Shown here piece by piece: positions 1 to 5,455 of a stretch of 5,714 nucleotides of DNA. Source of the stretch: UBA8444 sp964003875. GTDB lineage: Bacteria > Bacteroidota > Bacteroidia > Flavobacteriales > UBA7312. A program made the position numbers and the translations under genes. A model generated the notes under the pieces. It searched no databases. It saw only the letters and a list, made by a program, of their open reading frames with translations, and had not been told where the DNA came from. Location: contig CAXFLH010000093.1 in NCBI GenBank assembly GCA_964003875.1, positions 1 through 5,714 on the forward strand, in the 5' to 3' direction. The stretch's first letter is position 1; the number at the start of each line of letters is the position of its first letter.

Positions 1-143
1 AAAATTATCTGATGTGGTTTTTAGTGGCATTATTAATGAATTGGATTCTGACTTTCAATCGGTTCAAGTTTAATGTGAAATTAGGTTTTGGCTTATTGAT
101 TTCTCAAGTTCTTTTTTTCACTTTACAATCGTTTAATTTTTAG
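1..143 (+). CDS. C-terminal end of an unidentified membrane protein (5' truncated)
   Basis: An open frame enters from the left edge (first full codon at 3) and ends at the TAG at 141-143, giving 46 visible residues. They are strongly hydrophobic, with two probable membrane-spanning stretches separated by a short basic/polar turn (FNRFKFNVK), and the protein ends in QSFNF. The stop lies 2 nt before the ATG of the lycopene cyclase, so the two genes are almost certainly cotranscribed, and a carotenoid or isoprenoid role is a reasonable inference from position alone. No His-box of a CrtZ-type hydroxylase and no other diagnostic motif falls in the visible part. A prenyltransferase or a Brp/Blh-like membrane enzyme would be possible, but neither can be supported here. 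The reading frame is reliable; the function is unknown. Confidence 0.6.
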   Translation, partial: NYLMWFLVALLMNWILTFNRFKFNVKLGFGLLISQVLFFTLQSFNF

Positions 144-145
144 TA

Positions 146-841
146 ATGGAGTTTTTAGAGAATCATTTTTTCTATTTCATTTTAATGCTTTTGTCACTAG
201 CTTACCCTCTGGCGCAGAGTTTCGAAAGACGAATTTATTATTATAAAAAGTGGCATCATCTATTACCATCTATTCTTTTGATGATGCTATTGTTTATTCC
301 TTGGGATATATGGTTTACTCATTGGTCAGTCTGGCAATTTAACAGCGACTACATATGTGGCCTAAGAGTGTTTTTATTGCCTATTGAGGAATGGTTATTT
401 TTTGTCATAATTCCCTTTGCTTGTGTCTTTATTCATGAGGTATTAAATTATTTTTTTAACAAAGAATTAGAGTCTAATACTTATGTTAAAATTTCATTCG
501 TACTTGCGTTAATACTAGCAGTATCATCTGTGATATGGTCAAATAAATTATATACACTAGTTTGTTTTAGCCTAACTTCAGTTTCTCTTTTTATATTATC
601 TATTTATCAGCCAAAATGGATCGGTTCTTTTTTCAGAACATATTTAGTTTCCTTAATTCCTTTTTTAATTATCAACGGTTTTTTGACAGGTAGTTTCAAT
701 GAAACACCCATAGTCAGTTATAGCTCAAATCACATAATTGGTACTAGAATTTTGAATATTCCTATTGAAGATAGTTTGTATTGTTTGTTGATGCTTTTGA
801 TAGTAATTACTGTTTATGAAAAAAAATCGACATTAAAATAA
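146..841 (+). CDS. crtYcd: Lycopene beta-cyclase, fused CrtYc/CrtYd (heterodimeric-type) membrane protein
   Basis: This 231-residue, very hydrophobic protein matches the lycopene cyclase domain family, whose members cyclise the ends of lycopene to give beta-carotene in the inner membrane. The family is built from two related halves, each carrying a Pro-x-Glu-Glu/Asp motif at the start of a membrane helix. Both are visible: PIEEWLFF at residues 79-86 and PIEDSLYC at 206-213, each preceded by a similar stretch (SDYICGLRVFLL and SNHIIGTRILNI). About six to seven membrane segments can be drawn, near 7-22, 41-57, 80-100, 115-131, 136-153, 165-182 and 208-224. The length is normal for the single-chain form found in Bacteroidota. 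The ATG is 2 nt after the upstream stop, with no Shine-Dalgarno sequence, which is usual in this phylum. The family is assigned with confidence; beta versus gamma or mono-cyclase product specificity cannot be read from the sequence. Confidence 0.9.
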   Translation: MEFLENHFFYFILMLLSLAYPLAQSFERRIYYYKKWHHLLPSILLMMLLFIPWDIWFTHWSVWQFNSDYICGLRVFLLPIEEWLFFVIIPFACVFIHEVLNYFFNKELESNTYVKISFVLALILAVSSVIWSNKLYTLVCFSLTSVSLFILSIYQPKWIGSFFRTYLVSLIPFLIINGFLTGSFNETPIVSYSSNHIIGTRILNIPIEDSLYCLLMLLIVITVYEKKSTLK

Positions 842-890
842 TGAGAAAAATGTCATTTTCACTTATATAATTAATATTTCACATCAAGTT

Positions 891-907
891 AGTGTTGTTT
901 TTACACT
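891..907. promoter_or_regulatory. Candidate operator: AGTGT-N7-ACACT inverted repeat in the glycolytic operon promoter
   Basis: Perfect 5-bp inverted arms, AGTGT (891-895) and ACACT (903-907), are separated by 7 nt. The site overlaps the -33 TTG and lies inside the spacer of the promoter proposed for the phosphofructokinase operon, so a bound protein would be expected to block RNA polymerase. A related site with the same 7-nt spacing (TGT-N7-ACA) is found upstream of the adjacent Nudix-type regulator at 5412-5428. The regulator is the obvious candidate ligand, but this is inferred from position and similarity only. Confidence 0.4.
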
Positions 908-923
908 TTTTAGCATATATTTG
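895..923 (+). promoter_or_regulatory. Bacteroidota-type promoter for the pfkA-gap-mgs-glk operon
   Basis: A TTG at 895-897 is followed by an 18-nt spacer and TATATTTG at 916-923, an exact match to the TAnnTTTG (-7) consensus of Bacteroidota primary-sigma promoters. Transcription would be expected to begin a few bases past 923, near 928-931. That leaves a leader of about 13-16 nt before the proposed ATT start at 944. No GC-rich terminator hairpin is seen between the lycopene cyclase stop (841) and this promoter, so some read-through from the upstream genes is possible. Confidence 0.6.
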
Positions 924-934
924 CTGAAAATATA
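916..934. repeat. Inverted repeat over the -7 element and start region of the pfkA promoter
   Basis: TATATTT (916-922) and AAATATA (928-934) are perfect 7-bp arms around a 5-nt centre (GCTGA). The left arm is the -7 element itself. Being pure A/T, the repeat could arise by chance, but its position over the promoter core makes it a second possible regulator site. A hairpin in the very short leader is less likely, because only the right arm would be transcribed. Confidence 0.3.
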
Positions 935-943
935 CATTTAGAC

Positions 944-1915
944 ATTAAAAAAATTGCAATCATAACATCGGGAGGAGATTCTCCGGGCATGAATGCAGCG
1001 CTTAGAAGCGTTGTTCGTTCAGCCAATTATCACGGCATAGAGTGTGTTGGATATTATCGTGGTTATCAAGGTATAATAGAAAATGATTTCAAGTCACTTG
1101 AAATGCGTTCAGTTAGTAATATTCTTGAACTTGGTGGAACTGTTTTAAGAACGGCACGTTCTTTAGATTTTCATAAAGCTGAAGTTCGAGAAAAAGCTTA
1201 CCATAATCTAAAGATACAGAATATTGACGCATTAGTTGTTATTGGTGGGAACGGTTCAATCACAGGTGCTAATGTGTTTGCTAAACAATTTGATTTTCCT
1301 TGTGTGGGTATTCCAGCCTCAATAGATAACGATATATATGGTACTGATTCCTCTATTGGTTTTCAGACAGCTTTACAAACTATAGTTGAGTCTGTAGATA
1401 AAATTAGAGATACAGCCCGTTCTCACAATCGATTGTTCTTTGTCGAAGTGATGGGTAGAGACAATGGTAATTTAGCGCTTTATTCAGCCATCGCTTCTGG
1501 AGCTTGTTTTGTAATAATTCCAGAAAAAGAATTTGAGATAAATAATCTTGCTGAGCGATTGAAAACAGGTAAATCTATGAGTAAATCATCAAGTGTTGTT
1601 ATTGTAGCAGAAGGAAATAATTACGGTCCTTCTTATAAAATTGCTGAAGACTTAACAAAAGTATTTGATGAGTACGAATCTAAGGTTACTATTCTTGGAC
1701 ACTTACAAAGAGGAGGTTCGCCAGTGGTAATGGATAGGCTAATAGCAAGTCGATTAGGTTTGTCTGCAGTCCAAGCTTTAATGTCTGAAAATTATGGCAA
1801 TATGGTTGGCATGATTAAAAACGAAACCGTATTGATTCCTATACAAGATGTAGTAGATAAACAGAAAAAAATAAACGAAGATTTATATAAGTTAAACAAA
1901 ATTATTTCAAGATAA
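944..1915 (+). CDS. pfkA: 6-phosphofructokinase, ATP-dependent PfkA type, with probable ATT start
   Basis: The enzyme phosphorylates fructose-6-phosphate to fructose-1,6-bisphosphate in glycolysis. From the proposed ATT start it has 323 residues (E. coli PfkA has 320) and begins MKKIAIITSGGDSPGMNA, the usual family N-terminus. Visible landmarks are the GGD nucleotide loop at 10-12, Arg21/Arg25 of the effector site, Arg72, the catalytic loop SIDND (Asp128, Asp130), HNR163, MGR (169-172), AEG (Glu223 with its neighbours) and GHLQRGG (His253, Arg256). Gly104 after the metal position suggests ATP rather than pyrophosphate. The first ATG is at 989 and would remove the GGD loop. The in-frame region back to the TAG at 911-913 contains no ATG, GTG or TTG, and ATT 944 gives the best alignment. 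Odd residues are Asn103 for the Mg-binding Asp, Lys247 for E. coli Arg243 and Ser126 for Thr125. It is the first gene of a tight operon; the next gene starts 1 nt after its stop. Confidence 0.88.
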   Translation: MKKIAIITSGGDSPGMNAALRSVVRSANYHGIECVGYYRGYQGIIENDFKSLEMRSVSNILELGGTVLRTARSLDFHKAEVREKAYHNLKIQNIDALVVIGGNGSITGANVFAKQFDFPCVGIPASIDNDIYGTDSSIGFQTALQTIVESVDKIRDTARSHNRLFFVEVMGRDNGNLALYSAIASGACFVIIPEKEFEINNLAERLKTGKSMSKSSSVVIVAEGNNYGPSYKIAEDLTKVFDEYESKVTILGHLQRGGSPVVMDRLIASRLGLSAVQALMSENYGNMVGMIKNETVLIPIQDVVDKQKKINEDLYKLNKIISR

Positions 1916-1916
1916 A

Positions 1917-2927
1917 ATGACAAAAATTAAAGTAGCAATTAATGGATTTGGAAGAATAGGTAGAAATTTTTTCCGTCAAACACTCGAATCCGATAATATA
2001 GAAGTCGTAGCAATTAACGACTTAACAGATGTAAAAACTTTAGCACATCTTTTAAAGTATGACTCAACGCATGGCGTGTTGACTAACAATGTTAGTCCGT
2101 CGGATAACAAGATTTTGGTTGACTCTACTGAAATACCAGTTTATTCATGTCCTAACCCTCAAGAATTACCTTGGAAAGCCTTAGATGTTGATGTAGTTTT
2201 AGAGTCAACGGGTCGTTTCTTAAAGAACGAACAAGCTTTACAACACGTTATAGCAGGAGCTAAAAAAGTTGTTGTTTCAGCACCTTCACCTGATGCCAAA
2301 ACAGTTGTATTGGGTGTAAATGATGAGGTGATAACAGATGAAGACTTTGTATTTTCAAATGCTTCTTGTACAACTAATTGCCTGGCGCCTATGGCAAAAG
2401 TTATTAATGATCACTTCGGTATTAAATCAGGTTATATCACTACTACACATGCTTTTACGGCAGACCAAAGTCTACAGGATATGCCTCACAAAGATTTGAG
2501 AAGGGCACGTTCAGCAATGAACTCTATTATTCCAACAAAAACAGGTGCAGCATCTGCAGTTGGTAAAGTATTACCAAGTTTGAATGGTAAATTAGACGGT
2601 ATAGCTTTACGAGTGCCTGTAGCATGTGGTTCAATTACAGATTTTGTATGCGTTACTGAAAAAGAAACAACTGTTGAAGAAGTCAATAACTTGTTACAAG
2701 CGGCGTCCAACACATCAATGCAAGGTATCTTAGCCGTTAGCTCAGAACCTTTAGTTTCTATTGATATTGTTGGTAGAAAAGAATCATCAATTATTGATGC
2801 AGAATTAACCAAAGTTGATGGGAATTTGATTAAATTAGTTTCCTGGTACGATAACGAGACTGGATACTCGGCACGTCTAATAGATTTGTGTTCAATCGTT
2901 ACCGAAAAAGAACTAACAAAAATTTAA
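1917..2927 (+). CDS. gapA: Glyceraldehyde-3-phosphate dehydrogenase (type I, NAD-dependent)
   Basis: The enzyme oxidises glyceraldehyde-3-phosphate to 1,3-bisphosphoglycerate using NAD and inorganic phosphate, in the cytoplasm. The 336-residue length is standard. The Rossmann motif INGFGRIGR is at 8-16, and the acidic residue in AINDL (Asp35) points to NAD rather than NADP. The catalytic loop SNASCTTNC places the nucleophile at Cys151, and the partner His is His178 in TTTHAF. PHKDLRRAR (190-198) and IIPTKTGAA (204-212) are intact, and the C-terminal WYDNETGYS is the form common in Bacteroidota. The RVPVACGS segment (232-239) differs from the commoner RVPTPNGS, but Arg232 is kept. It starts 1 nt after the phosphofructokinase stop and ends 4 nt before the first methylglyoxal-synthase-like gene, so it is an operon member. 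It may be a second, operon-specific copy if the main glycolytic gap lies elsewhere; this cannot be seen from the window. Confidence 0.96.
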   Translation: MTKIKVAINGFGRIGRNFFRQTLESDNIEVVAINDLTDVKTLAHLLKYDSTHGVLTNNVSPSDNKILVDSTEIPVYSCPNPQELPWKALDVDVVLESTGRFLKNEQALQHVIAGAKKVVVSAPSPDAKTVVLGVNDEVITDEDFVFSNASCTTNCLAPMAKVINDHFGIKSGYITTTHAFTADQSLQDMPHKDLRRARSAMNSIIPTKTGAASAVGKVLPSLNGKLDGIALRVPVACGSITDFVCVTEKETTVEEVNNLLQAASNTSMQGILAVSSEPLVSIDIVGRKESSIIDAELTKVDGNLIKLVSWYDNETGYSARLIDLCSIVTEKELTKI

Positions 2928-2931
2928 TACC

Positions 2932-3348
2932 ATGAGTAAAATAGCAGTAATAGCTCACGATAATTTCAAGCCTAATCTTTTAGAATTTCTTAAGGAAAAA
3001 AAATCATGGTTTTTTGGTAGAGAAATTGTAGCTACGGGAAGAACTGCTGAATTTTTAGAAGATGGCGATTTAAATTTGCCCCTTTTACACGTCAATAAAG
3101 GGTCAGATGGTGGTTACCTTCAGATTACTGAAATGATAAAAAAAGGTGAAGTCGGTATTGTTTTCTTTTTTAGAGATGCCAATATTGTTCAGCCTTATCA
3201 TGAAGACATAAGTAAACTGTTGAATACTTGCGATTTGGAAAATATCCCATTGAGCACTAATCAGGCTGGAGCCGAATTGTTAATTATAGGTAAAATAAGA
3301 ATGGAAGCTTCTGAAAAAGTACAATCCAAACTTTGTTCAAATCAATGA
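2932..3348 (+). CDS. Methylglyoxal-synthase-like protein, probably catalytically inactive
   Basis: This 138-residue protein has the MGS-like fold, also used as an effector-binding domain in carbamoyl-phosphate synthetase. It aligns end to end with its downstream neighbour, and both begin with KIAVIAHD. Kept features relative to E. coli MgsA are His9 and Lys13 (His19/Lys23), part of the phosphate loop ATGRT (34-38), Asp82 (Asp91), Asp92 (Asp101) and Thr109-Asn110. The catalytic loop is altered: SGPxGGD becomes KGSDGGY, so the essential Asp71 is Tyr62. The position of His98 is Tyr89, with a His one residue later (PYHED). A tail of about 18 residues follows the core. Loss of the catalytic Asp argues against methylglyoxal synthase activity. 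A regulatory or structural partner of the following synthase, for example in a mixed hexamer, or a phosphometabolite sensor would fit. The gene overlaps the next by ATGA, consistent with coupled translation. Confidence 0.85.
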   Translation: MSKIAVIAHDNFKPNLLEFLKEKKSWFFGREIVATGRTAEFLEDGDLNLPLLHVNKGSDGGYLQITEMIKKGEVGIVFFFRDANIVQPYHEDISKLLNTCDLENIPLSTNQAGAELLIIGKIRMEASEKVQSKLCSNQ

Positions 3349-3710
3349 AGATAGCAGTTATTGCACACGATGGTACAAAAGACCGCCTTAGAGGATTTAT
3401 ACAATCTAAAATGGATATGATTTCTAATCATACCATCGTTTGTACTAAAAGTACTTCTAAAATTGTCAAAGAGTTTAATTTAGATGTTAGTGCAGTCGAA
3501 TCTGGACCACTAGGTGGAGATGCCCAAATAGCTGCGCAAATAGTAAGTAATGAAATAGAGGCTGTTCTCTTTTTGAGAGATCCATTAGGGAAGCACCCTC
3601 ACGAACCAGACATAAATATGTTGTTGAGATTATGCGATGTGTACCAAGTTCCACTAGCAACCAATTTTAAAACAGCAGAGATTTTATTAAACCATTTTAA
3701 AAATCTTTAA
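3345..3710 (+). CDS. mgsA: Methylglyoxal synthase (catalytic residues present)
   Basis: Methylglyoxal synthase converts dihydroxyacetone phosphate to methylglyoxal with release of phosphate, opening a bypass of lower glycolysis. At 121 residues this is a minimal form of the family. His8/Lys12, the catalytic loop SGPLGGD (Asp59, equivalent to E. coli Asp71), Asp79, His86 and Asp89 in HPHEPD, and Thr106-Asn107 are all present. The phosphate loop reads TKST (34-37) where E. coli has TGTT, so the first Gly is Lys. The ATG at 3345 was chosen because it overlaps the previous stop as ATGA and gives MKIAVIAHDG, parallel to the upstream paralogue. A TTG at 3333 in the same frame would add only four residues. 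The gene ends 4 nt before the glucokinase. The family assignment is firm, and activity is likely but not certain given the altered phosphate loop. Confidence 0.9.
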   Translation: MKIAVIAHDGTKDRLRGFIQSKMDMISNHTIVCTKSTSKIVKEFNLDVSAVESGPLGGDAQIAAQIVSNEIEAVLFLRDPLGKHPHEPDINMLLRLCDVYQVPLATNFKTAEILLNHFKNL

Positions 3711-3714
3711 AAAG

Positions 3715-4653
3715 ATGAAAGTAGTTGGAGTAGATATTGGGGGAACAAATACAGAATTAGCTGTCGTAGATTCAAAGGAAGGTATTCAAAAAATGAGTGC
3801 TTTCAAAACTAAAGCAAGCGATTCCTTTGCTGAGTATATTGATAATTTAAGTTATCAAATTGAAGCATTAACAATGGAGTATCCAATAGATTCAATTGGT
3901 ATAGGTGCGCCTAACTTTGATTCTAAGGCACAAACGTTTTGTCCAGTAAATTTCCCTTGGGACGATCTAAAGCCGTTTAATTTAAAAGCTCATTTAGAGA
4001 ATCTATTGAGTATTCCTTCCTTTTTGATTAATGATGCCAATGCATCTGCTATGGCTGAAAATCGTTATGGTGCTGGTAAAAAATATAAAGACTTTTCACT
4101 TATCACGGTAGGTACTGGATTAGGTGGTGGTATCATTATCAATAATCAGCTTTTTGAAGGTGCTTTCGGATATGCTGGTGAATTTGGTCATACCAAAATA
4201 GAAGGTTTAGATAGACAATGCAATTGTGGGGGTATAGGATGTTTAGAGACTGTTGTTTCTGCTAACGGTATCAAAAAGTCGTATGCTGTTAATATGAAAG
4301 AAATTAAGAGTAGTGTTCCTACTCAAATCCCATCGGTCAAAACCATTTTTGATAAAGCTAAAAATGGAGATAAAAGATGTCAAGCTATCTTAAATTTTAC
4401 ATTTGAAAAGCTAGGTCAAAAAATGGCAGATTTTATACATATATTAAATCCGGAAGCGATTATTTTCTGTGGAAATATTGCCAAGTCAATGGAGAGTTAT
4501 TTACCTATTATTTCTGGCTTTTGCGAAGAGCAATTACTAGATGATTTTAAAGGCAAAATACACTACGGAATATCCGAATTACTGGATGATAAAATGAATG
4601 TTTTAGGGCCAGCCTCATTAGCATTTACAAAAGCTGAAGAGTTAGTTAGCTAA
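3715..4653 (+). CDS. glk: ROK-family sugar kinase, probable glucokinase
   Basis: The protein belongs to the ROK family and most likely phosphorylates glucose to glucose-6-phosphate with ATP in the cytoplasm. Its 312 residues are typical. The N-terminal phosphate loop DIGGTN is at 7-12, and the catalytic base is Asp107 in LINDANASA. The second phosphate loop GTGLGGG is at 133-139, GEFGH supplies Glu156 and His159, and the zinc-binding motif CNCGGIGCLE (Cys169, Cys171, Cys176) is complete. There is no N-terminal winged helix, so it is an enzyme and not a ROK repressor. The GEFGH glutamate plus the zinc motif resembles glucokinases, though fructokinase, mannokinase or amino-sugar kinase activity cannot be excluded. 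It is the last gene of the operon, 4 nt after mgsA, and would supply hexose phosphate to the pathway encoded upstream. It converges with the regulator gene with only 6 nt between them. Confidence 0.9.
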   Translation: MKVVGVDIGGTNTELAVVDSKEGIQKMSAFKTKASDSFAEYIDNLSYQIEALTMEYPIDSIGIGAPNFDSKAQTFCPVNFPWDDLKPFNLKAHLENLLSIPSFLINDANASAMAENRYGAGKKYKDFSLITVGTGLGGGIIINNQLFEGAFGYAGEFGHTKIEGLDRQCNCGGIGCLETVVSANGIKKSYAVNMKEIKSSVPTQIPSVKTIFDKAKNGDKRCQAILNFTFEKLGQKMADFIHILNPEAIIFCGNIAKSMESYLPIISGFCEEQLLDDFKGKIHYGISELLDDKMNVLGPASLAFTKAEELVS

Positions 4654-4662
4654 AACGTTTTA
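4651..4662. repeat. 12-bp perfect palindrome containing both convergent stop codons
   Basis: TAAAACGTTTTA is perfectly self-complementary. Its first three bases are the stop of the glucokinase gene and its last three, read on the other strand, are the stop of the regulator gene. It has no loop or GC stem and so is not a standard intrinsic terminator, and no other terminator hairpin is obvious between the two genes. The transcripts probably overlap, or end inside each other's coding region. Confidence 0.5.
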
Positions 4663-5355
4663 TTGTTGATTGAATTTGTAAAGCTCTGCAGGTTTGTGAG
4701 AAACACCTTTTTGCTTTTCGTTGGTTTTTTCTAATATTCCTTTGCTTATGATCTGTTTTCTAAAGTTTCTTTTGTCAAGCTTTTCATTCAATATTATCTC
4801 ATAAAGCTCTTGTAGTTGCGATAAAGTAAACTTTCTAGGCAGTAATTCCGAAGTTACCTCATGATTTATTTCTGTTCTTAAGAAGTGAATAGCATGATTA
4901 ACTATTAAGTTATGGTCAAATGCCATTTCTGGGATATTTTTTATATCTGTCCAACACACATCATGTGCAAAATATGAGGCCTCAGGATTGTAATCTTCCA
5001 TTCTTACAATAGAAGCGTATCCAATTGTGATTACTCTTTCATTAGGGTTAGATCTAAAATTTTCTAACCACTCTTTATCTTTTTCTTCTTGTACACGTGT
5101 TGGGTTGCCAAAGGTTTTGAATTGCTTGAGATATAAGTTGTCTAATTTTGTTAAGCTAAAAAGAATTCTGTTAGCAGCATCGTCAATATCTTCCTCAAGT
5201 TCTATAAGGTCGCCAGGAATAGCGAATTGTGTTTTCTTATGGTCTTGTTTTGAAAAAGGATTTACCTTTTTTTCAATAGTTAATACTTTTAGTTTTTTTT
5301 CAGCATCATCAAAACCGAAAATTACACAATCGACAGAAACATTAATTTTAGACAT
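4660..5355 (-). CDS. Nudix-fold transcriptional regulator (NrtR/AraR-like) with C-terminal winged helix
   Basis: This 231-residue protein begins SVDCVIFGFDD, typical of Nudix-related regulators in Bacteroidota. Residues 1-160 form the Nudix-like domain. The Nudix box (about 48-70) is degenerate: where active hydrolases have REx2EEx, it reads NRILFSL, so the metal-binding glutamates are gone and hydrolysis is unlikely. The AFDHNLIVNHA segment (145-155) is characteristic of this regulator group. Residues 174-230 (FTLSQLQELYEIIL, then RKQIISKGILEK) resemble the winged-helix DNA-binding domain of NrtR-type regulators. A stretch at 84-107 looks longer than usual. Known relatives respond to ADP-ribose or to sugars and control NAD or sugar genes; the ligand here is unknown. 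Its convergent position beside the operon makes control of that operon the first hypothesis. Its own control region carries a TATATTTG element and a half-matching copy of the operon's candidate operator. Confidence 0.85.
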   Translation of the reverse strand: MSKINVSVDCVIFGFDDAEKKLKVLTIEKKVNPFSKQDHKKTQFAIPGDLIELEEDIDDAANRILFSLTKLDNLYLKQFKTFGNPTRVQEEKDKEWLENFRSNPNERVITIGYASIVRMEDYNPEASYFAHDVCWTDIKNIPEMAFDHNLIVNHAIHFLRTEINHEVTSELLPRKFTLSQLQELYEIILNEKLDKRNFRKQIISKGILEKTNEKQKGVSHKPAELYKFNQQ

Positions 5356-5375
5356 AATTTGTTTATGTGTTTAAT

Positions 5376-5383
5376 CAAATATA
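5376..5383 (-). promoter_or_regulatory. Promoter -7 element of the regulator gene
   Basis: On the minus strand this reads TATATTTG, an exact TAnnTTTG match identical to the element of the phosphofructokinase operon. It ends exactly 20 nt before the regulator ATG, implying a short A-rich leader without Shine-Dalgarno. No TTG is seen at the expected -33 distance, so the promoter may be weak or dependent on an activator. Confidence 0.5.
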
Positions 5384-5411
5384 TTAAATAATTAGTTTAA
5401 AATAGTCTTTT

Positions 5412-5428
5412 AAATGTCAAAATTACAC
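5412..5428. promoter_or_regulatory. Candidate operator upstream of the Nudix-type regulator
   Basis: On the minus strand the site reads GTGTAATTTTGACATTT, and the promoter of the operon (892-908) reads GTGTTGTTTTTACACTT. They share the pattern GTGTnnTTTTnACAyTT and the TGT-N7-ACA dyad. The site lies about 30 nt upstream of the regulator's -7 element, where autoregulation, possibly activating, would be plausible. In such AT-rich DNA part of the match may be chance. Confidence 0.35.
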
Positions 5429-5455
5429 CTTGAAATTATAAATACAAGCAAAAAG

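Noticed and set aside
841..870. Nine-codon ORF (ATG at 841) overlapping the lycopene cyclase stop, as a leader peptide
   Set aside because: It is very short, lies upstream of the likely transcription start of the operon, and has no attenuator-like structure after it.
989..991. First ATG of the phosphofructokinase frame as the true start
   Set aside because: It falls inside the conserved GGDSPGMNA motif and would remove the nucleotide-binding loop; the frame upstream encodes the expected family residues.
2486..2812. Minus-strand open frame inside the GAPDH gene
   Set aside because: It is a shadow of a strongly conserved gene in another frame, with no recognisable protein features.
3333..3344. 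TTG at 3333 as start of the second methylglyoxal synthase
   Set aside because: The ATG at 3345 matches the family N-terminus, parallels the paralogue and gives a typical ATGA overlap.
4651..4662. TAAAACGTTTTA as a bidirectional intrinsic terminator
   Set aside because: It is a loopless, AT-rich palindrome with too weak a stem to terminate transcription in the standard way.
5027..5374. Plus-strand open frame opposite the Nudix-type regulator
   Set aside because: It is Ser/Phe-rich low-complexity translation of the antisense of a clear gene, with no family resemblance.
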